NCBI RefSeq assembly: GCF_001445575.1
Contig: NZ_CP013200.1
Span: forward strand, 2,790,001-2,854,000
Reading direction: 5' to 3'
Origin: Arthrobacter alpinus
GTDB lineage: Bacteria; Actinomycetota; Actinomycetes; Actinomycetales; Micrococcaceae
Length of the DNA: 64,000 nt
Shown: piece after piece, positions 17,549-25,767 of the stretch
Position numbering within the stretch: the stretch's first letter is position 1
Layout: every line of letters begins with the position of its first letter
Made by a program: the position numbers and the translations under genes
Notes under the pieces: generated by a model
The model's database searches: none
Told to the model about the DNA's origin: nothing
The model's input: the letters and a program-made list of their open reading frames with translations, nothing else

Positions 17549-19039
17549 CTACATGTGCACGACTGCAACACCCGTGGGAACGGCAGCGTCGGCACGGCGT
17601 CGGTACATCAGGGCCGTCACGATGGCACCAACCACCAGTAACACGGCGCAGGCGAAGTACGCACCCGAGTAACCGCTGACGAGGGATTCCAGTTGACCTT
17701 TGCCGCCGTCGATGGCCGTGATGGTGGCTCCGGCAACCAAGGTGTTCAGCACAGCCAAGCCGATGGCTCCGCCAAGCTGCTGCGATGCGTTCACGGCAGC
17801 GGAGGCGGCACCGGCATGATGGCTGTCAACACCCAAGGTACCTACGCTCAACGCCGAGGAGAGGATGGCGCCGAGACCAAGAGCAATGATGAACATCGGC
17901 ACCGCTACATGCAGAGCGTAGCTGCTGTCAGCCTTGGCATTCATCAGGAGAACCGAACCAAGGGCGGAGGCGAGCATGCCGGCCGGAACCAGCACCTTTG
18001 CGCCCAGCTTGGGCATGAGTACCGAGGTAGAAACCACGGCAGCGATCATAATACCCAAGCACAACGGCAGCACGGCCAGGCCAGTTTGCAACGGGGTGAA
18101 ACCGAGCACGATCTGCAGGTAGTACACCAGATACAAGTTCACGCCAAAGACCACGGCGCCAGCTACGAAGATCGCGATCATGGAGGCGCCGCGATCCCGG
18201 TCCAGCACAATGTGCAGCGGCAGCAGCGGGGACTTTCCCTTGCGTTGGATCATGACAAAGGCAAAGAGAAGAACCAGGCCGACGGCGAGCAAGCCCCAGG
18301 TGCGCGCGTGTGCAAAGCCGTGCTCTTCCGCATTGGTAAACCCGAAGACGAGGGCGAAGAAACCCAAGGAGGCAAAAATGGCGCCGGGAACATCCAGTGT
18401 GACGCCGCGCTCACGCACAGTGGGGGCGATGGCAATCAAGCCAACAACAAAAGCAATAGCAGCAAATCCAATGTTGACGTAGAGGGTCCAGCGCCAAGAG
18501 AGTGTTTCCGTCAGCACGCCACCGAGCAGCAGGCCAACAGCGCCACCGGCACCGGCTAGGGCGCCGAAAATACCAAAAGCCTTGCCCCGTTCTGCGGGAT
18601 CGGTGAAGGTGGTGGTCAACAAGGAAAGAGCTGCCGGGGCCAACAAAGCTGCGAAGATACCTTGCAGTACCCGCGCGGCCAGCAGGATCGCGACGGTCGG
18701 GGCAGCGCCACCCAGTGCCGAGGCGGCAGCGAAGCCCACCAAGCCAATGAGGAAGATCTGCTTGCGACCCATCAGGTCAGCAATTCGGCCTCCCAGCAGG
18801 AGTAATCCGCCGAAGGCGAGTGCGTAGGCCGTGATGACCCACGGACGGAGCGTGTCAGAGAAAGCGAGTTCAATCTGGGCGCTGGGCAGTGCCACATTCA
18901 TGATGGTTGCATCCAACACCACCATGAGCTGGGACATGCCGATGGCCAGCATGGACCACCAGCGAAGGCCGAACCATTTGGAGCCAGGCATGGAGGGTGG
19001 CGTCGGAGTGACCTGTCGTGGTTGCGTTGCAGTGCTCAT
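17549..19039 (-). CDS. MFS efflux pump, DHA2 (14-helix drug:H+ antiporter) family
   Basis: A 496-residue transporter. I start it at ATG 19039 (MSTATQPRQ), preceded by AAAGG; the frame extends 23 codons further with no better signal. It has the DHA2 signatures: MVVLDATIMNVALPSAQIEL in helix 1, GGRIADLMGRKQIFLIG (motif A) between helices 2 and 3, and a motif C-like GALAGAGGAVGLLLGGVLTE in helix 5. Fourteen hydrophobic segments can be counted. It is divergent from the TetR gene at 19198, and two near-identical palindromes lie between them, the usual layout of a repressed multidrug pump. The substrate cannot be read from sequence. Confidence 0.88.
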   Translation of the reverse strand: MSTATQPRQVTPTPPSMPGSKWFGLRWWSMLAIGMSQLMVVLDATIMNVALPSAQIELAFSDTLRPWVITAYALAFGGLLLLGGRIADLMGRKQIFLIGLVGFAAASALGGAAPTVAILLAARVLQGIFAALLAPAALSLLTTTFTDPAERGKAFGIFGALAGAGGAVGLLLGGVLTETLSWRWTLYVNIGFAAIAFVVGLIAIAPTVRERGVTLDVPGAIFASLGFFALVFGFTNAEEHGFAHARTWGLLAVGLVLLFAFVMIQRKGKSPLLPLHIVLDRDRGASMIAIFVAGAVVFGVNLYLVYYLQIVLGFTPLQTGLAVLPLCLGIMIAAVVSTSVLMPKLGAKVLVPAGMLASALGSVLLMNAKADSSYALHVAVPMFIIALGLGAILSSALSVGTLGVDSHHAGAASAAVNASQQLGGAIGLAVLNTLVAGATITAIDGGKGQLESLVSGYSGAYFACAVLLVVGAIVTALMYRRRADAAVPTGVAVVHM

Positions 19040-19079
19040 GTACCTTTTGCCTCGTTGAGAAAATCGAAGCCATCCCGTC

Positions 19080-19093
19080 GGAATAGCTATTCC
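19080..19093. promoter_or_regulatory. Operator-like perfect palindrome between MFS pump and TetR
   Basis: GGAATAGCTATTCC is a perfect 14-bp palindrome 40 bp upstream of the pump start. A second copy with one change begins 31 bp away at 19111, so the pair sits on nearly the same helical face. Most likely the binding site of the TetR protein encoded at 19198. Confidence 0.6.
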
Positions 19094-19110
19094 TCCAGCA
19101 TACAACACAC

Positions 19111-19124
19111 GGAACAGCTATTCC
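19111..19124. promoter_or_regulatory. Second operator-like palindrome between MFS pump and TetR
   Basis: GGAACAGCTATTCC is a one-base variant of the perfect palindrome at 19080-19093. Two spaced copies in the divergent promoter region suggest cooperative repression of both the pump and tetR. Confidence 0.55.
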
Positions 19125-19197
19125 GGTGATCATCGTCTCACGCTAGACTTGATCTGATATCGATTGATTTTCTCCTGCCATCGAAAGCTCCACCAGC

Positions 19198-19845
19198 ATG
19201 CCACTGACTCCTTCGCTTAAAAACCACTCCCCCGACGACCAGAACACTGGCGACCATGACGCCGTCGTCCTTAGCGAGCGTGATCGAGCGCTCATCGATG
19301 CAGCCCACGAACTCTTTTCCAGCAAGGGTCTTAGCGTGCCTCTGGCCGATATCGCCAAGGCAGCAGGGATGGGGGTGGCAACCCTGTACCGGCGCTACCG
19401 TGACAAGGACCTTTTAATTCTGGACGTTTACCGAGAACACCTTGCCTACGGCGAGCAATTGTCGATTAACGCCAATGGCTATGAGGACCCTTGGGAGGGG
19501 CTGGTCTACTTTTTGACCAAGTCCACAGAACAATTTCTGAGCGATCACGGCATGCGTGAATTGATTCTCGGCGGCTATGTCGGCGGAGTCGGCTGGGCAC
19601 GAGGTTCCTCCCACCAAGAGCTTCACGAGGTTCTAGACGCTCTCCAACACCGGATAACGCATCAGCTTGAATCACTGGTGGCACGGGCCAAGGAACGGCA
19701 TGTTGTCCGAGACGATTTTGAGCCCACGGACATTCTCCTGATGTCAGCCATGGCGCACGTGGCAGCTCCCGTCAAGGCATCGGGTTGGCCTGTGTCAGCC
19801 CAGCGAGCCCTCCAGTTGCTCCTTGAGGGTATCCGGCCAAACTAG
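19198..19845 (+). CDS. TetR family repressor of the DHA2 pump
   Basis: A 215-residue TetR protein with helix-turn-helix SVPLADIAKAAGMGVATLYR followed by RYRDKDLLIL. The C-terminal part matches the SbtR/TetR_C-type helical domain ending in QRALQLLLEGI. It is transcribed divergently from the DHA2 efflux gene, with 158 bp between starts that contain two GGAAnAGCTATTCC palindromes. This arrangement strongly suggests local repression of pump and regulator, relieved by a pump substrate. Confidence 0.87.
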   Translation: MPLTPSLKNHSPDDQNTGDHDAVVLSERDRALIDAAHELFSSKGLSVPLADIAKAAGMGVATLYRRYRDKDLLILDVYREHLAYGEQLSINANGYEDPWEGLVYFLTKSTEQFLSDHGMRELILGGYVGGVGWARGSSHQELHEVLDALQHRITHQLESLVARAKERHVVRDDFEPTDILLMSAMAHVAAPVKASGWPVSAQRALQLLLEGIRPN

Positions 19846-19909
19846 CTTAAGTGCTAAGCCCTGGAACAGCTGGCCTCACACTGGCGGCAGCAGCGGCACC
19901 TCAATGCGT

Positions 19910-20097
19910 GGCTGAGCAGGACAAGACCACGAACCAGGTCATCTACGGGGAAATGGAACCCACGCTGCTGGTGAGGTGCGGGGAGACCTTGTCCCCAGGC
20001 TGGAATGTTACCGACTTCGTTCATCACATCCCAGGCCACACGGCAGGGTCCGTGGCCTACGTGATCGACTGTCAGAAGTCAGTTTTCGTGGGAGATG
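19910..20097 (+). pseudogene. Metallo-beta-lactamase-fold hydrolase fragment
   Basis: An internal piece of an MBL-fold protein: NQVIYGEMEPTLLVRCGE, then VTDFVHHIPGHTAGSVAYVI with the PGHTxGS metal-binding motif, ending at VFVGDA. The N-terminal HxHxDH metal site is absent and the right end stops abruptly at about 20097, where antisense sequence of a flavin monooxygenase remnant begins. It is therefore truncated at both ends and not functional. It sits between the TetR gene and the decayed aromatic-acid locus. Confidence 0.65.
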
Positions 20098-20740
20098 CTG
20101 GACCAAGTGGCAGTTCGGGCCAAGGTAGACAACAACGTCTTCCGAGTCGGCTTTCGGGGTGGCGTCCGTGATGGGCACATAGCCCGATAGGCCACATACG
20201 ACAACGGCACGGGAGTGTCCGCGGAGACGGTCTTCCGGACCGTTGGCTTCAAGCCGTCTGCAGCGAGCACAGCGTCGCCCCGTACACGTCGCCATTGGCG
20301 GCAAACGCCCGGACCTTGACGCCGTCGGCCTCTGCCTTCTGGACAAAAACGCCATTTTGCAGGTTCACGCAAGAGTCGCGGCAGGCGTCTAGGAGGATCC
20401 GGCGCAGGTCGCTGCGGTGGATCAGCACGTATGGGGCGACTAGCCCTCTTCAAATTCGGCGCCGAGTATCTGGCGGGTCCATTCCTCGCCGGTGATAGCG
20501 TCACGGAAGACCAAGTGGTTGGGCTGGACGCCGATATAGAGTGCCTGTTCAGCAACGCCCAGCGTTTCGTGACGCGGGAGGCGTTGGGCCATCTTCAGCC
20601 CCGCTCCCACTTCACCGAATTCGTGAGCGTTTTCGACAAGGGTTACTGATGCACCATTTTCCCGCAGTGCAAGTTCGCCTGCCAGACCGGCCAGACCAGC
20701 CATGCCGCCACCAACCACCAGGACATCCTGCGTTGGGGTG
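20096..20740 (-). pseudogene. FAD-dependent monooxygenase remnant, 3-hydroxybenzoate 6-hydroxylase-like
   Basis: Read across several frames, the strand encodes LVVGGGMAGLAG (FAD motif), ENAHEFGEVGAGLKMA, a broken PNASRV, HLVFRDAITGEEW, APYVLIHRSDLRRILLDACR, DAVLAADGLKPTVRK, SYVAYR, GYVPITDA, and VVVYLGPNCHLVQHLP. The order matches 3-hydroxybenzoate 6-hydroxylases and relatives. At least four places need extra bases to restore the frame, and the C-terminal half is missing, cut at about 20096 against an MBL fragment. No start codon is obvious. The intact aromatic-acid transporter next to it suggests this was once a 3-hydroxybenzoate/gentisate uptake and hydroxylation unit. Confidence 0.7.
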
Positions 20741-20771
20741 GTTCCCGTGCCGTTGCTTGACGGGACCTTGG

Positions 20772-20794
20772 TGCACCTTGTACACCAAGGTGCA
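20772..20794. repeat. Inverted repeat just downstream of the MFS gene
   Basis: TGCACCTTG (20772-20780) and CAAGGTGCA (20786-20794) are perfect 9-bp arms around TACAC, ending next to the MFS stop codon at 20795. On the minus strand it could act as a hairpin terminator, though no U-tract follows. A third copy of the half-site (ACCTTGGTGCA) overlaps its left end, so an operator is also possible. Confidence 0.5.
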
Positions 20795-22105
20795 TTAAAT
20801 ATTGGTGATTCCTACGGTAGAGGTGGAGATGGAGGAAGTGGGGGTGGATTCCGGGGTACTTTTGATGCGCACCGAGATGACCCAGAGAAGGATGGCGGCG
20901 ACGGCTGCGGCGCCGGCGAAGGCCATGAAGTTCGAGTTGACGCCCATCCCTGCGGCCAGCAGTACGCCACCAACCTGGGGAGCAGCCACGGCACCAATGC
21001 GGCCGACGCCGAGCGCCCAACCAAGTGCCGTGCCGCGCAGATGGCTGGGGTATCGAGTAGCAACGGCGGCGATGATCAGGCACTGGGTGCCGTGGGTGCC
21101 GACACCTGCCAACACGAGCATGGCGTACACAATTCCCACAGGCGGACCTGTGACGATGACCGCCAAGGCTGCGGCAGCCACTGCGGCAGCCACCACTCCG
21201 GTGGGAACCGGACCAAACCTGCCGCCCGCCCAGGCGGTTATGACCGAGCCCGCCACGGCGCCCAAGTTCAGGGCCACGGCAAAGGTCAGTGCCGAGCCGA
21301 GGTTATAGCCAGCCATCTGCATCAGGTTGGGAAGCCACGTGCCCAGACCGTACCAGGCAAAGAGAGTTGCAAGCGTAGCCAATGCAAAGAAGATGCTGGC
21401 ACCCAGGTACGGAGCCTTGAGCAATGCGCCGAATCCACCGCGCTCCGTGGAAGAGGTCGGTGCGGGAGTCTTGGGTAGGAATTTGAAGCCCAGCGGAACA
21501 ACAACTACTAGGGCCAGCCCGGCAACCATGAACATAACAGGCCATCCAAAGACCGGGATCAGCGGAATGCCAACCAGTGCGGCAATGGTTCCGCCGATGG
21601 GAACACCAGACATCATCAACGTGGCAATGGCTGAGCGCCACTTGACGGGAACCAGCTCCGCTACCAACGCATTGGCTGAGGGAACCAGTCCACCCAAACC
21701 AATTCCGGCCAGCAGACGCAAGGCTCCAAAGATATATGCGTTGGGAGCGAAGGCGCACAGGACGCTAAAAAGCGAGAAGGCAATGGAACAACCAAGGATG
21801 GTGGTGCGGCGGCCCAGTTTATCGGCTAGACGGCCGGCGAAGATGGCGCCGATCATCATGCCGGCAAAGGCCAGCGAACCGACCGTTCCCGCCGTTGCCT
21901 TGGTCAGTCCCCAGCCGGTGTCGTTAATCAGTGAGGACTGAACGGTACCGTAGACAATCAAGTCATAGCCGTCAAACACCACTAGCAACCAACAGACCAG
22001 CACGGCCATGAGGGCTGGCCGGGAGATCTTGGGGGCTGTGGAGCCGTCTTGGCCGGCAGTGGCGGACTTGGGGCGCCTACCGGCTGAAGAATTTGTGTAA
22101 TCCAT
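20795..22105 (-). CDS. MFS aromatic acid:H+ symporter (AAHS, PcaK/BenK-like)
   Basis: A 436-residue MFS transporter starting at ATG 22105 (MDYTNSSAG). Helix 1 contains the AAHS signature VVFDGYDLIVYGTVQSSL; the loop between helices 2 and 3 has GRLADKLGRRTTIL, and NALVAELVPVKWRSAI follows helix 5. Twelve hydrophobic segments are visible. The family imports aromatic acids such as 4-hydroxybenzoate, 3-hydroxybenzoate or gentisate. It is the only intact gene of the locus: the hydroxylase downstream and the divergent IclR regulator are both degraded, so its regulation and use are uncertain. Confidence 0.85.
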   Translation of the reverse strand: MDYTNSSAGRRPKSATAGQDGSTAPKISRPALMAVLVCWLLVVFDGYDLIVYGTVQSSLINDTGWGLTKATAGTVGSLAFAGMMIGAIFAGRLADKLGRRTTILGCSIAFSLFSVLCAFAPNAYIFGALRLLAGIGLGGLVPSANALVAELVPVKWRSAIATLMMSGVPIGGTIAALVGIPLIPVFGWPVMFMVAGLALVVVVPLGFKFLPKTPAPTSSTERGGFGALLKAPYLGASIFFALATLATLFAWYGLGTWLPNLMQMAGYNLGSALTFAVALNLGAVAGSVITAWAGGRFGPVPTGVVAAAVAAAALAVIVTGPPVGIVYAMLVLAGVGTHGTQCLIIAAVATRYPSHLRGTALGWALGVGRIGAVAAPQVGGVLLAAGMGVNSNFMAFAGAAAVAAILLWVISVRIKSTPESTPTSSISTSTVGITNI

Positions 22106-22145
22106 CTCACGATGGTGGCCCACTTCACAGCCAAATTGCAACGTG

Positions 22146-22162
22146 ATTCTGCTATGCAGAAT
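22146..22162. promoter_or_regulatory. IclR-type operator candidate overlapping the iclR start
   Basis: ATTCTGC and GCAGAAT flank a three-base TAT (7-3-7 palindrome). The site covers the ATG at 22154 of the truncated iclR gene and lies 41 bp from the divergent MFS start, an arrangement fitting autoregulation and control of the transporter. Confidence 0.45.
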
Positions 22163-22738
22163 TTTGATCTACGTAATAGATCCCAATGTCCCATTGAAGC
22201 GGCCGACAACGCATTACGGCTCCTGCAGTTGCTGCGAGAGGGCGGGAAATTGCGGCTCAAGGATGCTGCGGCCGAACTGGGATTTGCCCCTTCCACAGCA
22301 CACCACCTGCTGGCCATGCTGGTCTACCGCGGCTTTGTGGTTAAAGACGAGTTCAAAAACTACGTCCCTAGCGTGGCGATCGGAGTGGGGCCCGCCAGAC
22401 TGGGTTGGAGCCTCAAGCTGCGCGACCTGGCCCGCCCCCACACGGAACTCCTTGCCGTCCACCACGGCAACCTTTCCAACGCCCGGGCCGTAGCCGTCAC
22501 CGGCAACCTATCGAAAATCCCCGGCTGGGCAGCAGGCCGCGGCACTATCACGAACACCCACAGCCCCCGCCTGGATCTAGGCTGGTTGCAATCTGAGGAT
22601 AGGCTGGCTCTTGGTCCGCCAACGCATCACTGCGGCGGCGGACCTTTGTGCGCCGGCAACAATACGGAACCTGCCATACTAAATTCCCTCGTGCTTCATT
22701 CCTCACAGAACGGATGCCATCCACATGCCCCACTTTGA
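22154..22738 (+). pseudogene. IclR family regulator, truncated after the DNA-binding domain
   Basis: The first 100 codons encode a proper IclR helix-turn-helix: EAADNALRLLQLLREGGKLR, LKDAAAELGFAPSTAHHLLA and MLVYRGFVVKDEFKNYVP, then the linker SLKLRDLARPHTELLA. After about 22460 the sequence no longer looks like an IclR effector domain, and the frame runs as low-quality sequence into the start of mycothione reductase. The ligand-binding domain is thus gone. I prefer the ATG at 22154 to an earlier one at 22112, which would leave only six bases to the divergent MFS start. A DNA-binding-only product could still be made but could not sense its ligand. Confidence 0.65.
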
Positions 22739-24137
22739 CCTCGTCATCATCGGGACCGGCTCGGGAAACTCCATCCCTGGCCCGGAGTTTGACCATTGGA
22801 ATATCGCTATCGTGGAGGACGGCCACTTCGGCGGCACGTGCCTGAACGTTGGCTGCATCCCCACCAAAATGTTTGTCCATCCAGCAGAGTTGGCCGACGC
22901 CGCGCGGCACGGCAAGTCGTTGGGCATTGATGCCCAGTTGAATTCCGTGGACTGGCCGGGTATTCGAGACAGAATCTTCGGACGGATCGACGCCATCGAA
23001 GCCGGCGGTCGGCAGTACCGCGAAGGACCCGAGTGCCCCAACATCACCGTCTTTGCCGGGCGTGGCCGCTTTACTGGGCACAAGAGCCTGCATATTGACC
23101 TGCACGACGGCGGCACCGCCCAGGTGACTGCCGACAGATTTGTTCTGGCTGCGGGCTCTCATGCTGTTATCCCGGACATTCCCGGCCTCGCTGTTGGCGA
23201 GAATCAGGGCCAAGCCGCTTTCCACACCTCAGATTCGATCATGCGGCTGGAAAAGTTGCCTGCCAGCATCATCATTCTGGGCGGCGGCTATATCGCTGCG
23301 GAATTCGCCCATGTGTTTTCCTCCTTTGGCGTGCAGGTCACCCAAATCGCGCGAGGAAAACGGCTGCTCAAGTCTCAAGATGATGATGTCTCGCACCAAT
23401 TCACCAAAGAGGCCGCGGCGCGCTACACAGTCCTGCTCGAGACCAAGGTGAGGGGCGTGGCGGACACGGCTCACGGCGTCGAACTTCAAGTGGAGGGGCC
23501 AACCGGCATGCATGCGCTGCAGGCCGAGGTCTTGCTGGTGGCCACGGGGCGCAAACCCAACGGTGCTAACTTGGCCGTGGAAGAAACCGGGGTGGGACTG
23601 GACGGTCATGGCCGGGTGGAGGTTGATGAGCATCAGCGCACCGGCGTCGAAGGCATTTACGCGCTGGGCGACATCTCCTCCAAGTTCCAGCTCAAGCACG
23701 TAGCGAACCACGAGGCCAAGGTGGTCAAACACAACTTGGCACACCCCGAGGCGCTCATCAGCTCGGATCACCGGTTTGTGCCCGCCGCGGTATTCAGCGA
23801 TCCTCAGATTGCCTCTGTCGGCATCACCGAGGCGCACGCCATCAAGAGCGGAATTCCGTATGCGGTGAAAGTGCAAAACTATGGCGACATTGCCGCTGGT
23901 TGGGCGCGGGAAGACAGCGGCCATTTCCTGAAGGTGCTCGCTGACCCTGCCACTGGCTTGCTGCTGGGAGCGCACGCGATTGGGCCGGAGGCGGCCACCG
24001 TCATCCAGCCGCTGATTCAGGCCATGCATTTTGGTCAAACCGCTCATGACGTGGCGAAGAACCAGTACTGGATCCACCCCGCATTGTCCGAGCTGGTGGA
24101 GAACGCGCTGCTTGGCCTACCGGAGGCTGAGGCTTAG
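22725..24137 (+). CDS. mtr: Mycothione reductase
   Basis: A 470-residue flavoprotein disulfide reductase that returns oxidised mycothiol (mycothione) to the thiol with NADPH. The FAD motif is FDLVIIGTGSGN; the redox pair is Cys39 and Cys44 in GGTCLNVGCIPTKMFV. The NADPH-binding segment is IIILGGGYIAAEFAHVFSSF, YALGDISSKFQLKHVANHEA is the second FAD segment, and the C-terminal HPALSELVENALL carries the His-Glu pair. The HWNIAIVE start and PTKMFVHPAELA are typical of mycothione reductase rather than lipoamide dehydrogenase. Mycothiol is restricted to actinobacteria, supporting the taxonomic reading. It is convergent with the MocR-type gene, with 17 bp between stops and no obvious terminator. 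Confidence 0.92.
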   Translation: MPHFDLVIIGTGSGNSIPGPEFDHWNIAIVEDGHFGGTCLNVGCIPTKMFVHPAELADAARHGKSLGIDAQLNSVDWPGIRDRIFGRIDAIEAGGRQYREGPECPNITVFAGRGRFTGHKSLHIDLHDGGTAQVTADRFVLAAGSHAVIPDIPGLAVGENQGQAAFHTSDSIMRLEKLPASIIILGGGYIAAEFAHVFSSFGVQVTQIARGKRLLKSQDDDVSHQFTKEAAARYTVLLETKVRGVADTAHGVELQVEGPTGMHALQAEVLLVATGRKPNGANLAVEETGVGLDGHGRVEVDEHQRTGVEGIYALGDISSKFQLKHVANHEAKVVKHNLAHPEALISSDHRFVPAAVFSDPQIASVGITEAHAIKSGIPYAVKVQNYGDIAAGWAREDSGHFLKVLADPATGLLLGAHAIGPEAATVIQPLIQAMHFGQTAHDVAKNQYWIHPALSELVENALLGLPEAEA

Positions 24138-24154
24138 CTACTTCTGACCGCCGC

Positions 24155-25612
24155 TTAAAGCAGAGCTGCCACCCGTTGGACACCGGCACGAATTTGCGGG
24201 ATCGAAGCGGCGCTAAAGGACAAACGGACGAATGAGGCCGGGGGCTCGTCCACGTAGTACTGCTTGCCGTCTCCGATGAGCACTCCTGCTTGGTGGGCCG
24301 CCGTGGTCAATGTTGTGGAATTGGCGCCTTCTGGAAGTTTGACCCACAAGTGAATGCCGCCGGTGGGGACGTTGGGCACCTTTGCGCCGGTCATGGATGT
24401 GTGTACCGCCTCCACCATGGCATCACGGCGCTCCAGCAATCCGGCCCGCAAGCGCGTGACGTGGCGTGGCCAAGCGGAGGACGTCAGTAGGCCCAGCGCA
24501 ATTTCCTGTGTGAGAGGAGGAACGCACATGTCGTCGGCAATCCGCGCCGTGCGCAGCCGTTCCCCGGCAGGACCTCTCGCGGCAATGGCACCGACGCGCA
24601 GCCCTGGTGCGGCCGGCTTGGTCAGTGTGGCAATGGAGACCACGTGTCCATCCGGATCCTGAGTAAATAGCGGCGGAGGGGCGTTTCCGTCGAGGGAGAG
24701 GTTCCGTGCCCAATCGTCCTCAATGATGAAAGCACCGTAACGCTTCGCCAAAGCCAAGACTTCCACCCGACGTTCGGGGCTGAGGATGGCACCTGTGGGG
24801 TTGGCGTAACAGGGTTGAAGGTAGATGAGCTTGGCATGCGTGCGTTCCAAAGCCTCGGCCAGTTTCTCCGGAATGATTCCGTTTGCATCGGCCTGCACCG
24901 CTGCCAGATTCAACCCGGCGGACTGTGCCGCAATGGCTGCTCCGGGATAACTGGGGCTCTCGGTGATGAGCGTAGACCCGGGATCGGCCAAGGTGCGCAT
25001 GGCAAATACCAACGACTGCTGCCCACCCGGCATGATCAGCATGTCCTCCGGTTCCGCACTGAGCTGGCCGGCAAAAACCCGGCGCAGGTCCGGAAGCCCC
25101 ATGGGCGGGGCCATCGTCCAGGCCCGATGGCTTCTAGCGCAGCGGACCCCCAAGGTGCGCAACTCATCGAAGGGCTGCAGTTCCGGTGCCAGATAACCCC
25201 ACGACAACTGCACATGGCCGGCTGTACTGTGTGAATCCAGCCGCCCCGCACGGCCCGCGTCAACACGGGACCGGCCCAAAGTGGAGGATTGCCAGGCGTA
25301 ATCGGGCTCGGCTGGCAGGCTTCGGCCAGCTACGAACTTCTGCTCCTGGTTATCCTGACCTGGCGAGAGGTAGTCCGGGTGGGATGAATTCTCGCTCTGC
25401 CCCCGGCCGGCAACAAAGGTGCCACGGCCTGGCTCTGCACGCACAACCCCTAGTCTTGAGAGTGTGCTGATCGCCTCAGTGATGGTCACGGGACTAGCGC
25501 CATGGGTCTTGGATAGCGCCCTGACGGAGGGCAGCTTGTCCCCCACGCGCATCAAGGCCGCTTGCTGCTTCAGCAGCTCAGAGATATCGGCGGCCCTGTT
25601 ATTGATAGACAT
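24155..25612 (-). CDS. MocR-type (GntR-HTH/aminotransferase) transcriptional regulator
   Basis: A 485-residue fusion of an N-terminal GntR winged helix (GDKLPSVRALSKTHGASPVT and TITEAISTLSRLGVV, residues about 22-60) to a class-I aminotransferase domain. PLP-site features are YLQPCYANPTGAI, FIIEDDWARNLS and the lysine in ATLTKPAAPGLRVG. Such proteins regulate PLP, GABA or related metabolism rather than acting as enzymes. A long linker of about 70 residues joins the domains. The gene is between mtr and chaA on opposite and same strands respectively, so its target is not evident; a CAATAACGTTACTG imperfect palindrome at 25623-25636 just upstream may be its own operator. Confidence 0.88.
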   Translation of the reverse strand: MSINNRAADISELLKQQAALMRVGDKLPSVRALSKTHGASPVTITEAISTLSRLGVVRAEPGRGTFVAGRGQSENSSHPDYLSPGQDNQEQKFVAGRSLPAEPDYAWQSSTLGRSRVDAGRAGRLDSHSTAGHVQLSWGYLAPELQPFDELRTLGVRCARSHRAWTMAPPMGLPDLRRVFAGQLSAEPEDMLIMPGGQQSLVFAMRTLADPGSTLITESPSYPGAAIAAQSAGLNLAAVQADANGIIPEKLAEALERTHAKLIYLQPCYANPTGAILSPERRVEVLALAKRYGAFIIEDDWARNLSLDGNAPPPLFTQDPDGHVVSIATLTKPAAPGLRVGAIAARGPAGERLRTARIADDMCVPPLTQEIALGLLTSSAWPRHVTRLRAGLLERRDAMVEAVHTSMTGAKVPNVPTGGIHLWVKLPEGANSTTLTTAAHQAGVLIGDGKQYYVDEPPASFVRLSFSAASIPQIRAGVQRVAALL

Positions 25613-25767
25613 AAGAATCAGTCAATAACGTTACTGTCAGAATTCCAATACAGTGTTACTCACCGTTTCCTTCGACAGCGTTTCTGCCGGGTGGCCGCCG
25701 TCGAAACTCAGGGCCTGATGCAGGGCGAGGTCCACGTCCACGCTCTGGTTCACGCCCTGGGCCACGG

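Noticed and set aside
22548..23225. Minus-strand ORF overlapping the start of mycothione reductase
   Set aside because: No domain can be recognised and it is antisense to the FAD- and redox-motif region of a well-defined enzyme.
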